This document shows positions 25,401 through 34,682 of a DNA stretch of 64,000 bases, in pieces. Position 1 is the stretch's first letter. Each line of letters opens with the position of its first letter. The notes below the pieces were generated by a model, which made no database searches, was not told where the DNA came from, and was given only the letters and a program-made list of their open reading frames with translations. Location: the NCBI GenBank assembly GCA_009859145.1, contig VRVR01000019.1:93073-157072 (forward strand). The letters are read 5' to 3'. This DNA comes from Andalucia godoyi (taxonomy: Eukaryota; Discoba; Jakobea; Jakobida; Andaluciidae). The position numbers were made by a program, and so were the translations under genes.

Positions 25401-28400
25401 CCACGTCAGATGTTTCCGCAGACAGCAACGCAATACTGTCGGAAATGACTCGAATGGCAGTGATGTTTCCGTTGTCCACATAAAACTGCGAGGTTGCCAC
25501 AATAGATCCAAATTGAAAACTTGTTCCGCAGATGGTAATGACCGATTGAGCAGCAGAACCGATGGCCACACCCATAACCTCCGGGAAGGCCTTGACAATT
25601 TCTCCAGTAATTGGCACAGTGAATGAATAATGTACAAAGGCAGTCCACATGCCGCTACCAAACTGAATTCTCACAGGAACAAATCCCGACGCGATTCGCG
25701 GGACGTTGCATTCGAAAGTTAAACCAGACGCAACGGAAAATGCCCGGTATTCGTGGCCGTCACTTATCGTGCAAGATACAATGTCCACGAACGAAGGCAG
25801 TGCCGATTGCACAGAAAACGGCAAGGCGATATACTCATCCTGCTGGTTGCTCACAAATGTGGCAAGAAGGTTCGAAGGACTAGAGCTGATATTCAGTTCC
25901 ACAAGTCGAGGTACCAGAATAACACTAGCCGCCAACTGCTGCCGCATGTCAAGTGACCACGACACATTCATCACGTCCGCCGATGTCCGAACACCGGACG
26001 AAACAGGAAGCGGGCACGAAAATGTACCCGAAGGTTCCTCCGAAGCTGCAACAAACGTCTTTCCGTTCAAGAAGCAACCAGATCCTGGGTGTTGCCCGAC
26101 ATCACTTGCAAGCAATATTTTGTTTCCTGACGAGTACTCTGATCCAAGAGAACCAGCAAGCACTGTCACTATTGGACCAGAATGAACAGTAACAGCTGCA
26201 CCCCCCAAGCCTTCTGACAGCAGGATTGTCGTATCATTCTGAAATCCAACACTGCACCATACCAATCTGTCCTCCCCTGTAGGGACTGCAGCATTGACAA
26301 CAAAATACTTCGAGCTGACAAAAAATATGCTGGAGCTCGTTGCACCCGGAGCAACGCTGCCACTTTGGCCAACGATCTGAAGGCGGAGCGCGCTCGTGTG
26401 ATGTGCCATAACGCCAGTGCTCTCGAACATCAGCAGCGTTTCAAGTCCTGTCATGATGCTGTCAAAAACAGCACGCTTCACAATGATATCAGCAACGTAC
26501 TCAAATTTGAAAGACGGCATGTATTGCTCATTCGACTCCAGACCACTAATGGATACTGCAACGAACCCAGCAGCATGAGCAGGAGAGATGCAAGAACAGC
26601 GGATGCCAGTACATTCCGCAGCAACCATCGACAGCCCAAATGAGCAATGCGTGACAGCAACAGATCGATTGACAAGCAATGTAACCGATGTACCTCCTCC
26701 AACGCGTCCAAAGTAGGGATATGCATATGTTATGTTGCTTTCGATCTCCACAGCAAAGGTAACTGCGGATACCAAGGATCGTGAGGACTGGTGGGGATAA
26801 CTGTCTCCGACAGTCACCGCTGACAAGCCACCGGGGAACAACAATGGCAGTCGGCATACGCACGATGCTTCGGAAGCCCAGACTGACTGAATACGAGTCT
26901 TATCAAAGAAACAAGAAACGTCCGCATCTTGGAGGCCCGCAAATGCTTCTCCAACTACCGTCACCAAGGCACCGCTTCTGTATGTCCCGATTGTCGGTTC
27001 GACTCCAAAAACGGTTGGCTGACGGACAGCGAGTAATCGGTGGTCGTCGGATGGGAATGCAGCTGACATAGGATCAACATTGTTAATACCGTTACTGGAG
27101 ACGGACAACGACGACGGCCCAATGAACGCGGACGTGGTGTGCCTCGCAAGCAGGCACGTAGAAGACACGGCAAGAAGGCGAGACGAGTTCAACACCGTCG
27201 ACGCGAAAATGCTTCCATCACTCACCAAATGTACAGAAATTCCGCCCACTGCTGTCGGAGTCACAAAATTCGCACCAGAAATGGTCAGCAACAGAGAGCC
27301 CATGATACTGTATGTCCGTGGATACACTGTGAACACATGGGGAGAGGGGACTAATTCGAGGGACGCGCTCAGGAGACCCCGAACACCAGATCCATCTTGA
27401 TGAAGCAATTCCACCGGCTGGAATCCAAAACTGCTCCTCTTTTGCACCGGAAAAACAACAGTCTGCGCTCCTCCATCCACACGCAAAGAACCCACCTCTT
27501 CGATACCACCAATCCTTGCAATCCACTGGTATTCATCAGCAACGGCGAACGTTCCAGACAGAACAACACCTGCCCAGCTACCTCCGCTGGAAGAAATGCG
27601 AGAGCGGACTTGCAATGACCCGACATCTGCAGCACCTTGAATCACCGACCCGTTGACAGCGGAAGAGTAACGCAACACCGATACCCCTGCACTACCTGCG
27701 GTCAGCGATGCACACGCGCGCGGCTCAACACAGATGCCAACCGGGACGTGGCGGAAAGAAGTAAGGCCATCCACAAAAAGCGCAGGTGCAGCACAGCGCA
27801 AGCCCCCATGGGAGTCAATGACCGCTTCTACGACAACTCGACTGTCGAACAGGCAGCGCGCCAGCGCCATGTCCTGAAGAACGTGTTCTCCATCAAGAGC
27901 AAAACGCACATCCTGACCACCAGCTTGTTGCTGATCCCAAAGCGAAACATTGAGGACCATGGGCCGCGGCCGCGGTCGCACAGACAACGTGTCCTTGACC
28001 GCAAAATTGCGATCATTTGCAGAGACTACCAGTGCGAATCCCTCTGCAAAACTGGGGGCTTGCAGCATCGAGAGTGATATGTCCGCGAGCAGCACAGCAG
28101 ACGACACCGCAGTACAGATACAATGCGACGTGATGTTAGGAGCCGGAATACCAGCGAGACACACCCGGGTGGTCATGTCGGCTCCTGCCACGTCAACTCG
28201 GCCCCGCAAGAAATGGCGTCCAGTGACTGTCAACCTCACGGCCTCCAGCACATATCCAATGGTAGGATACACGTCCGATACCACCGGTTCCCCGACGTAT
28301 TCAAATGGTATATCCGTCGCCAGGATGTGGGATGATCCAGGATTTCCAGCGTCTATGGTTGCTATTTCGATTGTTACATATCCTTTGTTCGGAGGCGTCG

Positions 28401-31400
28401 TTCCGAAGACACAGTTGCCTACGAAGTTGCCTAATGTCGGTGTGCTTCCGAATGTCAAGATAAACTGCGTATATCTTGAAATGTTCAGAACTGGGTCCCA
28501 TGAGCTGACATTGAATGGCGTGAGTAAGATTTCTGAGCCACCTGCGGAGCTTCCAAACCGTACGTTCTGAGAAGCAGAATAATTACTAGAGATTTCAGTA
28601 ACATGCAACGTTGCTGCGAAGTCGTAATCGAGCAGACGCGGGCCTACGGACAGCGAGACTTCGTACGCACCTGGCAAGAGGAGAGGTGGCAAGCAAGAAA
28701 TATGGCCGGATGCGACGTCTGTTCTTGAAACAATTGTTTTCCCAAAGCGGCACTGAGCAAGATTGGTGGATCGTTCGTCTAGTGTAGACGGAAGAACGAC
28801 ATCAATGGGGGCATTAGTCCACAAAATGTACAAATTTGGGCTCACAAGAAGTGTGTTTGGCGTAATGAAGCTCGGGATGGAGCATGCCGACTCGTGTACT
28901 GAGGAGTTTCCAGATGCGTACAGCAATTTCGAATAATTCGTGATGAGCGCATCTGCCAGTGGTGGAAACTCGAGAATGATGACTGCTGAAGAAATTGCAG
29001 ACTTGCTAGCACAAGCCTCGCCGAAAGAAAAGCAAAGATCGGTGTTGTGAAGAGCAGATCCAGTTAAAACAAGGAAATGTGAAGAATTCGAAAAAAGAGG
29101 GCCACTAAAACAGTAAGCAATAGACGGATCTTCTTCTATGAACAGCCCGCCAGCGAGCACAACCGACTCCATGTTCAACGTGCTACTCGCCAAATGCAAA
29201 GAGTAAAAGCCTGGGCGAAGGTGATCAATGTAGAAAATCAGCCTCTCTGTTGATGATGCAAAATCTAAAAGAAACGATGCACTGCCTACATGCAAAATGT
29301 CATGGACTCGCCCACTGAGGTTCCCGATAACGCTGATTTCGTAAACATCCTGGATCTTTTGGACGCTCGACAACGAAAAATTGCCTGATGTACTTTGAAC
29401 GCCTATCGTCTGCGGTGTTGTCAATGGACCAAAGACAGTTCCGCATGCAGCCTCTATACCGTCAGAATCTGGAAGCAACGGAACAGTTGGAGAAACTGAC
29501 ACGTCAAATGAAGTTTTCCCAAGGAAAACCACGCTCGCACTGTCTGTATAGATAGAGAGTGCGCTGCCGGATAGCAGAGGATTTGTTTGAAGAGTTATCA
29601 GACATCTGCTTTCCTCCACATACAGGATATCCGATGACAGCTGAAGTTTCGCTCCAAAGGAAGCAACGGACACAAACGCGCTGGGGTGTTGGGTGAATTG
29701 TTGAAGAAGAGACGCTGTCAAGTGAATCGAAAAGAGGACCAGTGATGAGGAAACAACAGAAGTAGAATTTGCTGAAATACCTTCGGATCCTGCGAATACC
29801 AGCAAGTCTGCTGGAATGTCCTTCCCTGATATGATCATTCTTGTGCCTTTCGAGAACGACAACGCACCAATAGATGTTGGAGGTGTATTTGAACGATGCG
29901 GCACTTGTAGCGATGAAGAATTGGTCAGCCTGTCTGGAGAAATGAATACGTCAATGGTACGGAATCCTCTTTGGAGAAGGGGAAGCACGCAACTGAACTG
30001 TAAGCCGGAAGAAGCCTTCCCAAGAGATTCAATTAAAGCATCAAAAGAACAGACGACCAAATCAGAGTTTGAAATTGCAGAAGCAAAAGACAGCTCTAAC
30101 ATGTCTGAGCTTGCCGAAATAATGGAGAACTCCAATCGTGGATTCACAGATAGGAACTGTGGAGTGTGGGACCGATAGTTAGAAACTTGGAAAGCCATGA
30201 GTATGGATCCAGGTTTCATAACCGGGGTCTTGCACGCGATCGTTGTGAACGTTGACTCCGAGGGCGCCACAAACGTTTTGTTCCCAAAAATACAGAAATC
30301 GATCTCACTACATGGGGCCCCGGAGAATGAAAGGAGAGCTCCTCCTGCTTCTTGGAAGTCTGAAAACGATGAAGACAACATCGCAGGTTGTGAGACAGAA
30401 GACACTGAAGAGAGGGATGCCGGAAACGAAATTCCGTCCACTGAATAATCCAACACCAATGTCGTGCCATCTGCGTACTCCGAAGAGAACGGGCACAAAA
30501 CGAGCGACGAAGAAATGAAGCTCGATAAAACAGAAGAACGGAGTCCAAATCGGCAAACAGCTGTCGACACGCGAGAAAAAAACTGTCCTATGACTGTAAA
30601 TAACGTCGATATGGATTTCACAGCTTTGGCTGGGAACACCTGAATGACCGACGGAGTTTCCACAATGTGCAGAGCTACGTTTCCGAAAGAATAGTCAAAG
30701 TGATTGTTCGACACACTCAACTCGGCAAAACCAGGGCGGCGAGACGTGACATCAAACGTTAACCAACTCGTATTCTGAGCTTTCGCCAGATATTCGTCAA
30801 GATTCAGCCGTGCACTGATAAACCTTGGAAAATCAGAAGAAAAAGATGATCCTCCAATTCCCAGCAGGTACGAGGTGCCTGAAGTTAGCGTTCGACGTCC
30901 CAGAAAAGAAGTAGTTCCAACCGCCGCCACGAAAACAGAAGATAGAGATGGATTTGGAATGGAGAAAAACTGAGCCTTCGCAATGGAGAAGTCGTGATTG
31001 TTATTGGATACTGCAATCTGGCCCATTCCAATAATACTCGGAACAACGCAAGAAAGCTCATTTTCGCTCACGAACGTCGCAAGTACAACAACAGTTGACG
31101 AAAATTCGAAACGGCATCGGAGCAGAGTCGTATCGCGGAAGTTCTCGCCCACCACAGTAACAACAGTCCCTTCGGCTCGGGCTCGCGGAATTGTGTAATT
31201 CGCTCTCGGAAATTCGGTCCAAGGGTCTTGATACACAAAGGTGGCAAACGACTCAGACGGCTCATCATCGTTGTACATAACAGCCACTTCCAAAGAGCCG
31301 AAAATGGTTTGCGGTGGAGCAGCAAAGACAACCGTTGACGAGGTTGAACCGGAAAGCGGAGTGGCGAGTTCGCTTCCGACTTTCGTCTTTAGTGTTCCAT

Positions 31401-32523
31401 ACGACGTCTCAATAGGAAAATTTGCTCCTGAGATTGTTATAATCGTCGAGACAGTACCAATTGTTGGTGTGATTGAGGACACGATGATTTGCGGAAGGTA
31501 CAGGAAAGAGGTGGCATGCACAAAATTCTGCTTATCTGTGGACAGATCCACCTCCCGCACGGTTCCAAAAACTTTCTTCGGAGAGACACAAACTAACGTT
31601 GCTGCACCAAGGATTTCTGCAACAATGTACTCCACATTTGTGCTGCCTGCATCGGAAAATCTGCACCACGGAACTTTTGTGGAATCAAAGTTTGCACCAG
31701 AAACCGTGATTCTTGTTCCTCCAAGTTCGGAACCCCTTCTTGGAATTACGGACGATACAGTCATGACTGGCAAAGAAGTGAATGTGTGTCCGTTGCAACT
31801 GAATCCTATTTTTGCAATGTTCACTTCAAGACTAAAAACCGTCCGTTGTGAAGCGAAAACAGGGGCAACGCACACAATGTGGTCCCAGGATACATATGTC
31901 GGAATAACATCCGTGACAACGGCTTGATTCCCGTCACTGAACCGGCATATCCTGTCGTTCGTACTGGAAATGTTCAGAAAGCCTTTTCCGAATACTGTAA
32001 TGGCTGTTGCTCCGTTGTGGGGTCCAGAGGTTGGGAAAATCCCGTCGATTCGGAACGGCTGACGAGCGTGGATACTAAGAGAGGTTATTGCAAATGACCC
32101 CGCTGCCGAAAATCGGATTTGCTGATGTATTGTCGAATCTGCGAGATCGGGGCTGCTCCATTGTCGAGCCAGTGCTGATCTGTGAATTTGAAACTGCGTA
32201 AGGCCGTTGACCGCTGTCAACACTGCTGGCAGCCAGTCATTCGTAGCACAATCTGCGGCATCTGCCTTATTGCATGATTCAACTTGCGGCGCTGCACCTG
32301 AGGATGCAAAGGTCACGTTTCCACCAAACTGCAGATTGACGTTTCTGATGTATAATGGACCTGCAGAAGAAACCCCGAGGGATACGGAAGATCCTGCGCC
32401 ATTTGTTATTGTGTAGGCGGAAACGGGACAGAAACTTTCCTGGCTCAGCTGAACCTCAGAGAAGACAGTGCTCGAAACAGAGAGGAGAATCAACAACAAA
32501 ATGTCAATAAATATTTTCATCAT
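10485..32523 (-). CDS. Giant IPT/TIG, Cys-rich, multi-pass membrane protein (one frameshift)
   Basis: The frame from ATG at 32523 stays open to 11758, but the homologous membrane region continues in another frame to the stop at 10485; the switch is at a run of nine A (see 12175-12183). Read through, the protein has about 7,300 residues. Order: signal peptide (1-23, core ILLLILLSV); dozens of IPT/TIG-like units to about 5,640; a Cys-rich stalk at about 5,640-6,180 with repeated CPPG-x-FC/CPAGYYC units like GCC2/GCC3 (ephrin-receptor-like) domains; a beta-rich juxtamembrane domain; three helices before the frameshift (about 6,610-6,745) and about eight after it; then an acidic cytoplasmic tail. 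A 914-bp segment occurs twice. Similar architectures are known in large protist surface proteins. Function is unknown; adhesion or sensing is an inference. It is divergent from TMEM107 and convergent with AMPK beta. Confidence 0.85.
12175..12183 (-). other. A9 homopolymer frameshift site in the giant gene
   Basis: On the coding strand the codons for Met-Trp are followed by nine A, then TCACGTGG. With nine A the frame runs about 140 residues of non-hydrophobic sequence to a stop at 11758. With eight A it continues as Lys-Lys-Asn-His-Val-Val-Ile into an uninterrupted 560-codon membrane domain. This could be a sequencing or assembly miscount, a real disabling mutation, or a slippery site that yields two C-termini. 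Confidence 0.9.
21230..22143. repeat. 914-bp perfect direct repeat, copy A
   Basis: This segment is identical, as far as I can read, to 27392-28305. The offset is 6,162 bp, a multiple of three, so both copies encode the same 304 residues in the same frame of the giant protein. The flanks diverge abruptly at both ends. It is GC-richer than the sequence below 21230. Confidence 0.97.
27392..28305. repeat. 914-bp perfect direct repeat, copy B
   Basis: Second copy of the segment at 21230-22143, same orientation and reading frame. It encodes parts of IPT/TIG-like units, starting within one (Glu-Tyr-Val-Gly-Glu-Pro) and ending within another (Leu-His-Gln-Asp-Gly), so the boundaries do not follow domain edges. 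No terminal inverted repeats or target-site duplications were seen. Confidence 0.97.
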
Positions 32524-32983
32524 GAATCGGGCTGAGAATATGCATTATGTTGTCAGAGAATAACAGTGATTAACAAAAGTGCAGATTCAACAAAACAAAA
32601 TCAAAAAACCAAAAAGGCGATGTGGGGTTTGGTGAATGGGGATTCCCAATGCCTGCACACAGCGCGCTCGCTTTCCGAATGGTTGAGAGAAAACCACACC
32701 TGTGGTAAAGTTCTCGAAAATGTCGCCGAAATGGTGTCTATGACGTCTCTTGACAGATGCTTCACCATGACAGCTGACGCTGCCGCGCGGCTGTAGTAGT
32801 ACGATTCCTGTCCTTCCTCCCTGACCCCTCTCCTCTTTCTGCTTTTTTGCTCCCCGCCCTTCTGGAGGGGCTGGCTTTCAGAAGCACATCCAACGCGAAA
32901 TTTCCCTGCGGCGATCGTGCAGCGTGATCTGTACAAGCCCAGCGTCTCCAGGAGATTAATCCAAAAAAGGAAGGGCAAGGAAA
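32524..32983. promoter_or_regulatory. Divergent promoter region, giant gene and TMEM107
   Basis: These 460 bp separate the start codons of two divergent genes and must hold both promoters. It contains a small inverted repeat, ACCACA-cc-TGTGGT, at 32693-32706 and a pyrimidine-rich stretch at about 32810-32875. No TATA box is clear. No motif could be tied to a known factor. Confidence 0.55.
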
Positions 32984-33409
32984 ATGTTTGGCATGAATAA
33001 CATGCTGATTCCGGCGCGTTTTTTGTTTACGATGGGAAACTTCTTGGTTCTTCTGATGATGTTGAACACTCGTGGTCCGAACGTCAAGGCCTCCGTTCCT
33101 ACTTCTTATTCCCAGAGTCAGTACGACACAGCGGATTCATCTCTCAAGAATGCCATTATCGTCAGCATAACATGCATGTGCGTCGATGTCATTGGCCTAT
33201 TCAGCTCATTTTCTATGTTTTCACCATTTATGAACAGTTTGCATGTTCTCTCCAAATTCATCGCGACTCTTGTCCTGTCACTGTTTATTTCCGAAAAGCT
33301 GAATTATGTTGTGGTTTGGTATGTCTGGGGGTTCATTACGTTTCCCGTTACATTTCTTGAGATTTGTCGAATAGCGCTTATTGCGTGGTCCAACAAGATG
33401 GAGTACTGA
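32984..33409 (+). CDS. TMEM107-like ciliary transition-zone protein
   Basis: This 141-residue protein has four predicted membrane helices and matches TMEM107 in length and pattern: IPARFL near residue 8 (VPSRFL in the animal protein), a hydrophobic helix, then N-V-K-A-S-V-P and YDTADSSL (N-I-Q-A-C-L-P and YDKQDIQL in the animal protein), and a C-terminal WYVWGFITFPVTFLEI helix. TMEM107 is part of the MKS module at the transition zone, where it helps control membrane protein entry into the cilium. Its presence suggests the organism builds cilia or flagella. It is divergent from the giant gene and convergent with the coiled-coil gene at 33500. The family call rests on recalled similarity and needs a profile search. 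Confidence 0.8.
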   Translation: MFGMNNMLIPARFLFTMGNFLVLLMMLNTRGPNVKASVPTSYSQSQYDTADSSLKNAIIVSITCMCVDVIGLFSSFSMFSPFMNSLHVLSKFIATLVLSLFISEKLNYVVVWYVWGFITFPVTFLEICRIALIAWSNKMEY

Positions 33410-33499
33410 TTTTTGAGGAGGGGTTTGCACGCAAGTTGCAAGTTGTACATAAGAGATGGTAAATACAAAACAAAACAGAACAACAGCAACAGCAACACA

Positions 33500-34309
33500 T
33501 CAGCTCTTTTCCGAGAGGGATTCGGACGGTGCAGCCATCAAATCTTTAGCCTCGACAAGATCCACGTACGCCGACGACGCCGGCTGGCTGAGTGGTTGAG
33601 ATCCCGCGGTTTCCAGTTCAAGCTCCGCAGTGGATGCACCACGAGCACTTTGAAGAGGCGTCTCGGCACCGGAGTCCTTGGTTGCCAGAGCCTGCTCTTC
33701 GTCACGTCGTTCCACTGCCACTGGGAGTGTGCTATCGTTGACGAGATTATTTTCCGGCGTCTCGGAAGGACCAGAGGTCTCAAGTTTCGACTTCTTCGCA
33801 GCCGGGCCAGAACCGTCTTCGGCTGTTTGCGGCGTGTGACGGTCCACAGCGTCCACACCCTGGGGTCCAATATGTGAGAGGCTCCGAGAAGGCGCCCCCT
33901 GTCCAGCCTCATTCATCACATCTGAGGGCATGGCGCCTACTTGCTGCGTGTGAAGGTTCTGCATTTGCAACCGAATCTTGTGCGAGATGTTCTCCACGGA
34001 AACCAGACGTGCGTTCGTAACCTCATGCTGCAGCCTCATTTTCTCTTCATCTGACAAAGCCATACCTAACAGAGCCTGCTCCAAGACAGATTCCAGGCGC
34101 CTTCCTAGTTCGGACTTCAAATGGAGTTCGCTATTTAGCATCAGCGCCAGGCGCAAATTTGAATCGGCGTAGGAGGACAGTGCCGTTTTCTCCGATTTGA
34201 AATCGTCAATCTCGTTTCGTAAAAGCTGCCGCTGCAGCTGCAGATTTGCATGTTCATCTACAAGTCTCTGACAAAACTGCGCTACTTTGGCGGTTGACGT
34301 GTGCGGCAT
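33500..34309 (-). CDS. Coiled-coil protein, unassigned
   Basis: This 269-residue protein is best started at the ATG at 34309 (MPHTS). The open frame extends further upstream, but that part is hydrophobic, unlike a coiled-coil protein, and lacks an upstream ATG that makes sense. Residues about 5-115 are strongly helical and charged (QRLVDEH, LLRNEIDDFKSEK, SDEEKMRLQHEV), consistent with a coiled coil. The rest is Ser/Pro/Glu-rich and likely disordered, with a basic AAKKSK patch that could be a nuclear localisation signal. I do not recognise the family. It lies tail to tail with TMEM107, 90 bp apart, and head to head with Miro. Confidence 0.65.
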   Translation of the reverse strand: MPHTSTAKVAQFCQRLVDEHANLQLQRQLLRNEIDDFKSEKTALSSYADSNLRLALMLNSELHLKSELGRRLESVLEQALLGMALSDEEKMRLQHEVTNARLVSVENISHKIRLQMQNLHTQQVGAMPSDVMNEAGQGAPSRSLSHIGPQGVDAVDRHTPQTAEDGSGPAAKKSKLETSGPSETPENNLVNDSTLPVAVERRDEEQALATKDSGAETPLQSARGASTAELELETAGSQPLSQPASSAYVDLVEAKDLMAAPSESLSEKS

Positions 34310-34682
34310 GTTTTCAACGCTGAAAATTCCGAGAACGAGGAGCGAAAGGAATTGTAGAGGGGGTGCGCGGAGAGAAAGAAGAGCGTAGTGGAAGCGGAAG
34401 CGGGAAACCCACACACGTTCCAGCACCGCAAATGGGGACGAGTTTCGAAAAAATCAAATGGCTTTCTTTTTTACTTGGATTGATGCTGGAATCTAGAACA
34501 CTGGAATGTGCTGTTCTCGCTTGTTTTGTTTGCTCTGACTTCTGACTTCGTGCCTCTGACTCTGCTGCGTCTTGTATCTCTCTTCCTTTCTCTCTCCCCG
34601 TTCTCTCTTCAATTTTCCATCCTCTTTTCCCCCCTTCGTACTGTTTTTGTCCAGTGGAGCTGCAAACGCCCATATATACAGC
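34310..34682. promoter_or_regulatory. Divergent promoter region, coiled-coil gene and Miro
   Basis: This 373-bp interval separates two divergent start codons. Its Miro-proximal half is rich in T and C (TCTCTTCC-type runs), typical of a 5' leader. CATATATAC lies only a few bases before the Miro ATG, too close to act as a TATA box for that start. Confidence 0.4.

Noticed and set aside
21230-28305. The 914-bp repeats as terminal repeats of a retroelement
   Set aside because: They and the DNA between them encode the giant protein in one frame; no integrase or reverse transcriptase, TG..CA ends or target duplications are seen.
12703-32416. Many plus-strand open frames of 60-250 codons opposite the giant gene
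   Set aside because: They lie on the antisense strand of a single 6,900-codon frame, have no family motifs and repeat identically where the gene is duplicated; they are shadows.
32524-32983. RFX X-box in the TMEM107 promoter region
   Set aside because: I searched by eye for GTNRCC-(N)-RGYAAC and found no acceptable match.
33579-33640. tRNA-like string with TGGCTGAGTGG (A-box pattern)
   Set aside because: It lies within the coding region of the coiled-coil gene, and the B-box is imperfect with no acceptor-stem pairing seen.
34572-34682. Upstream extension of Miro
   Set aside because: It is T/C-rich leader sequence; Miro proteins begin shortly before the first P-loop, as from 34683.
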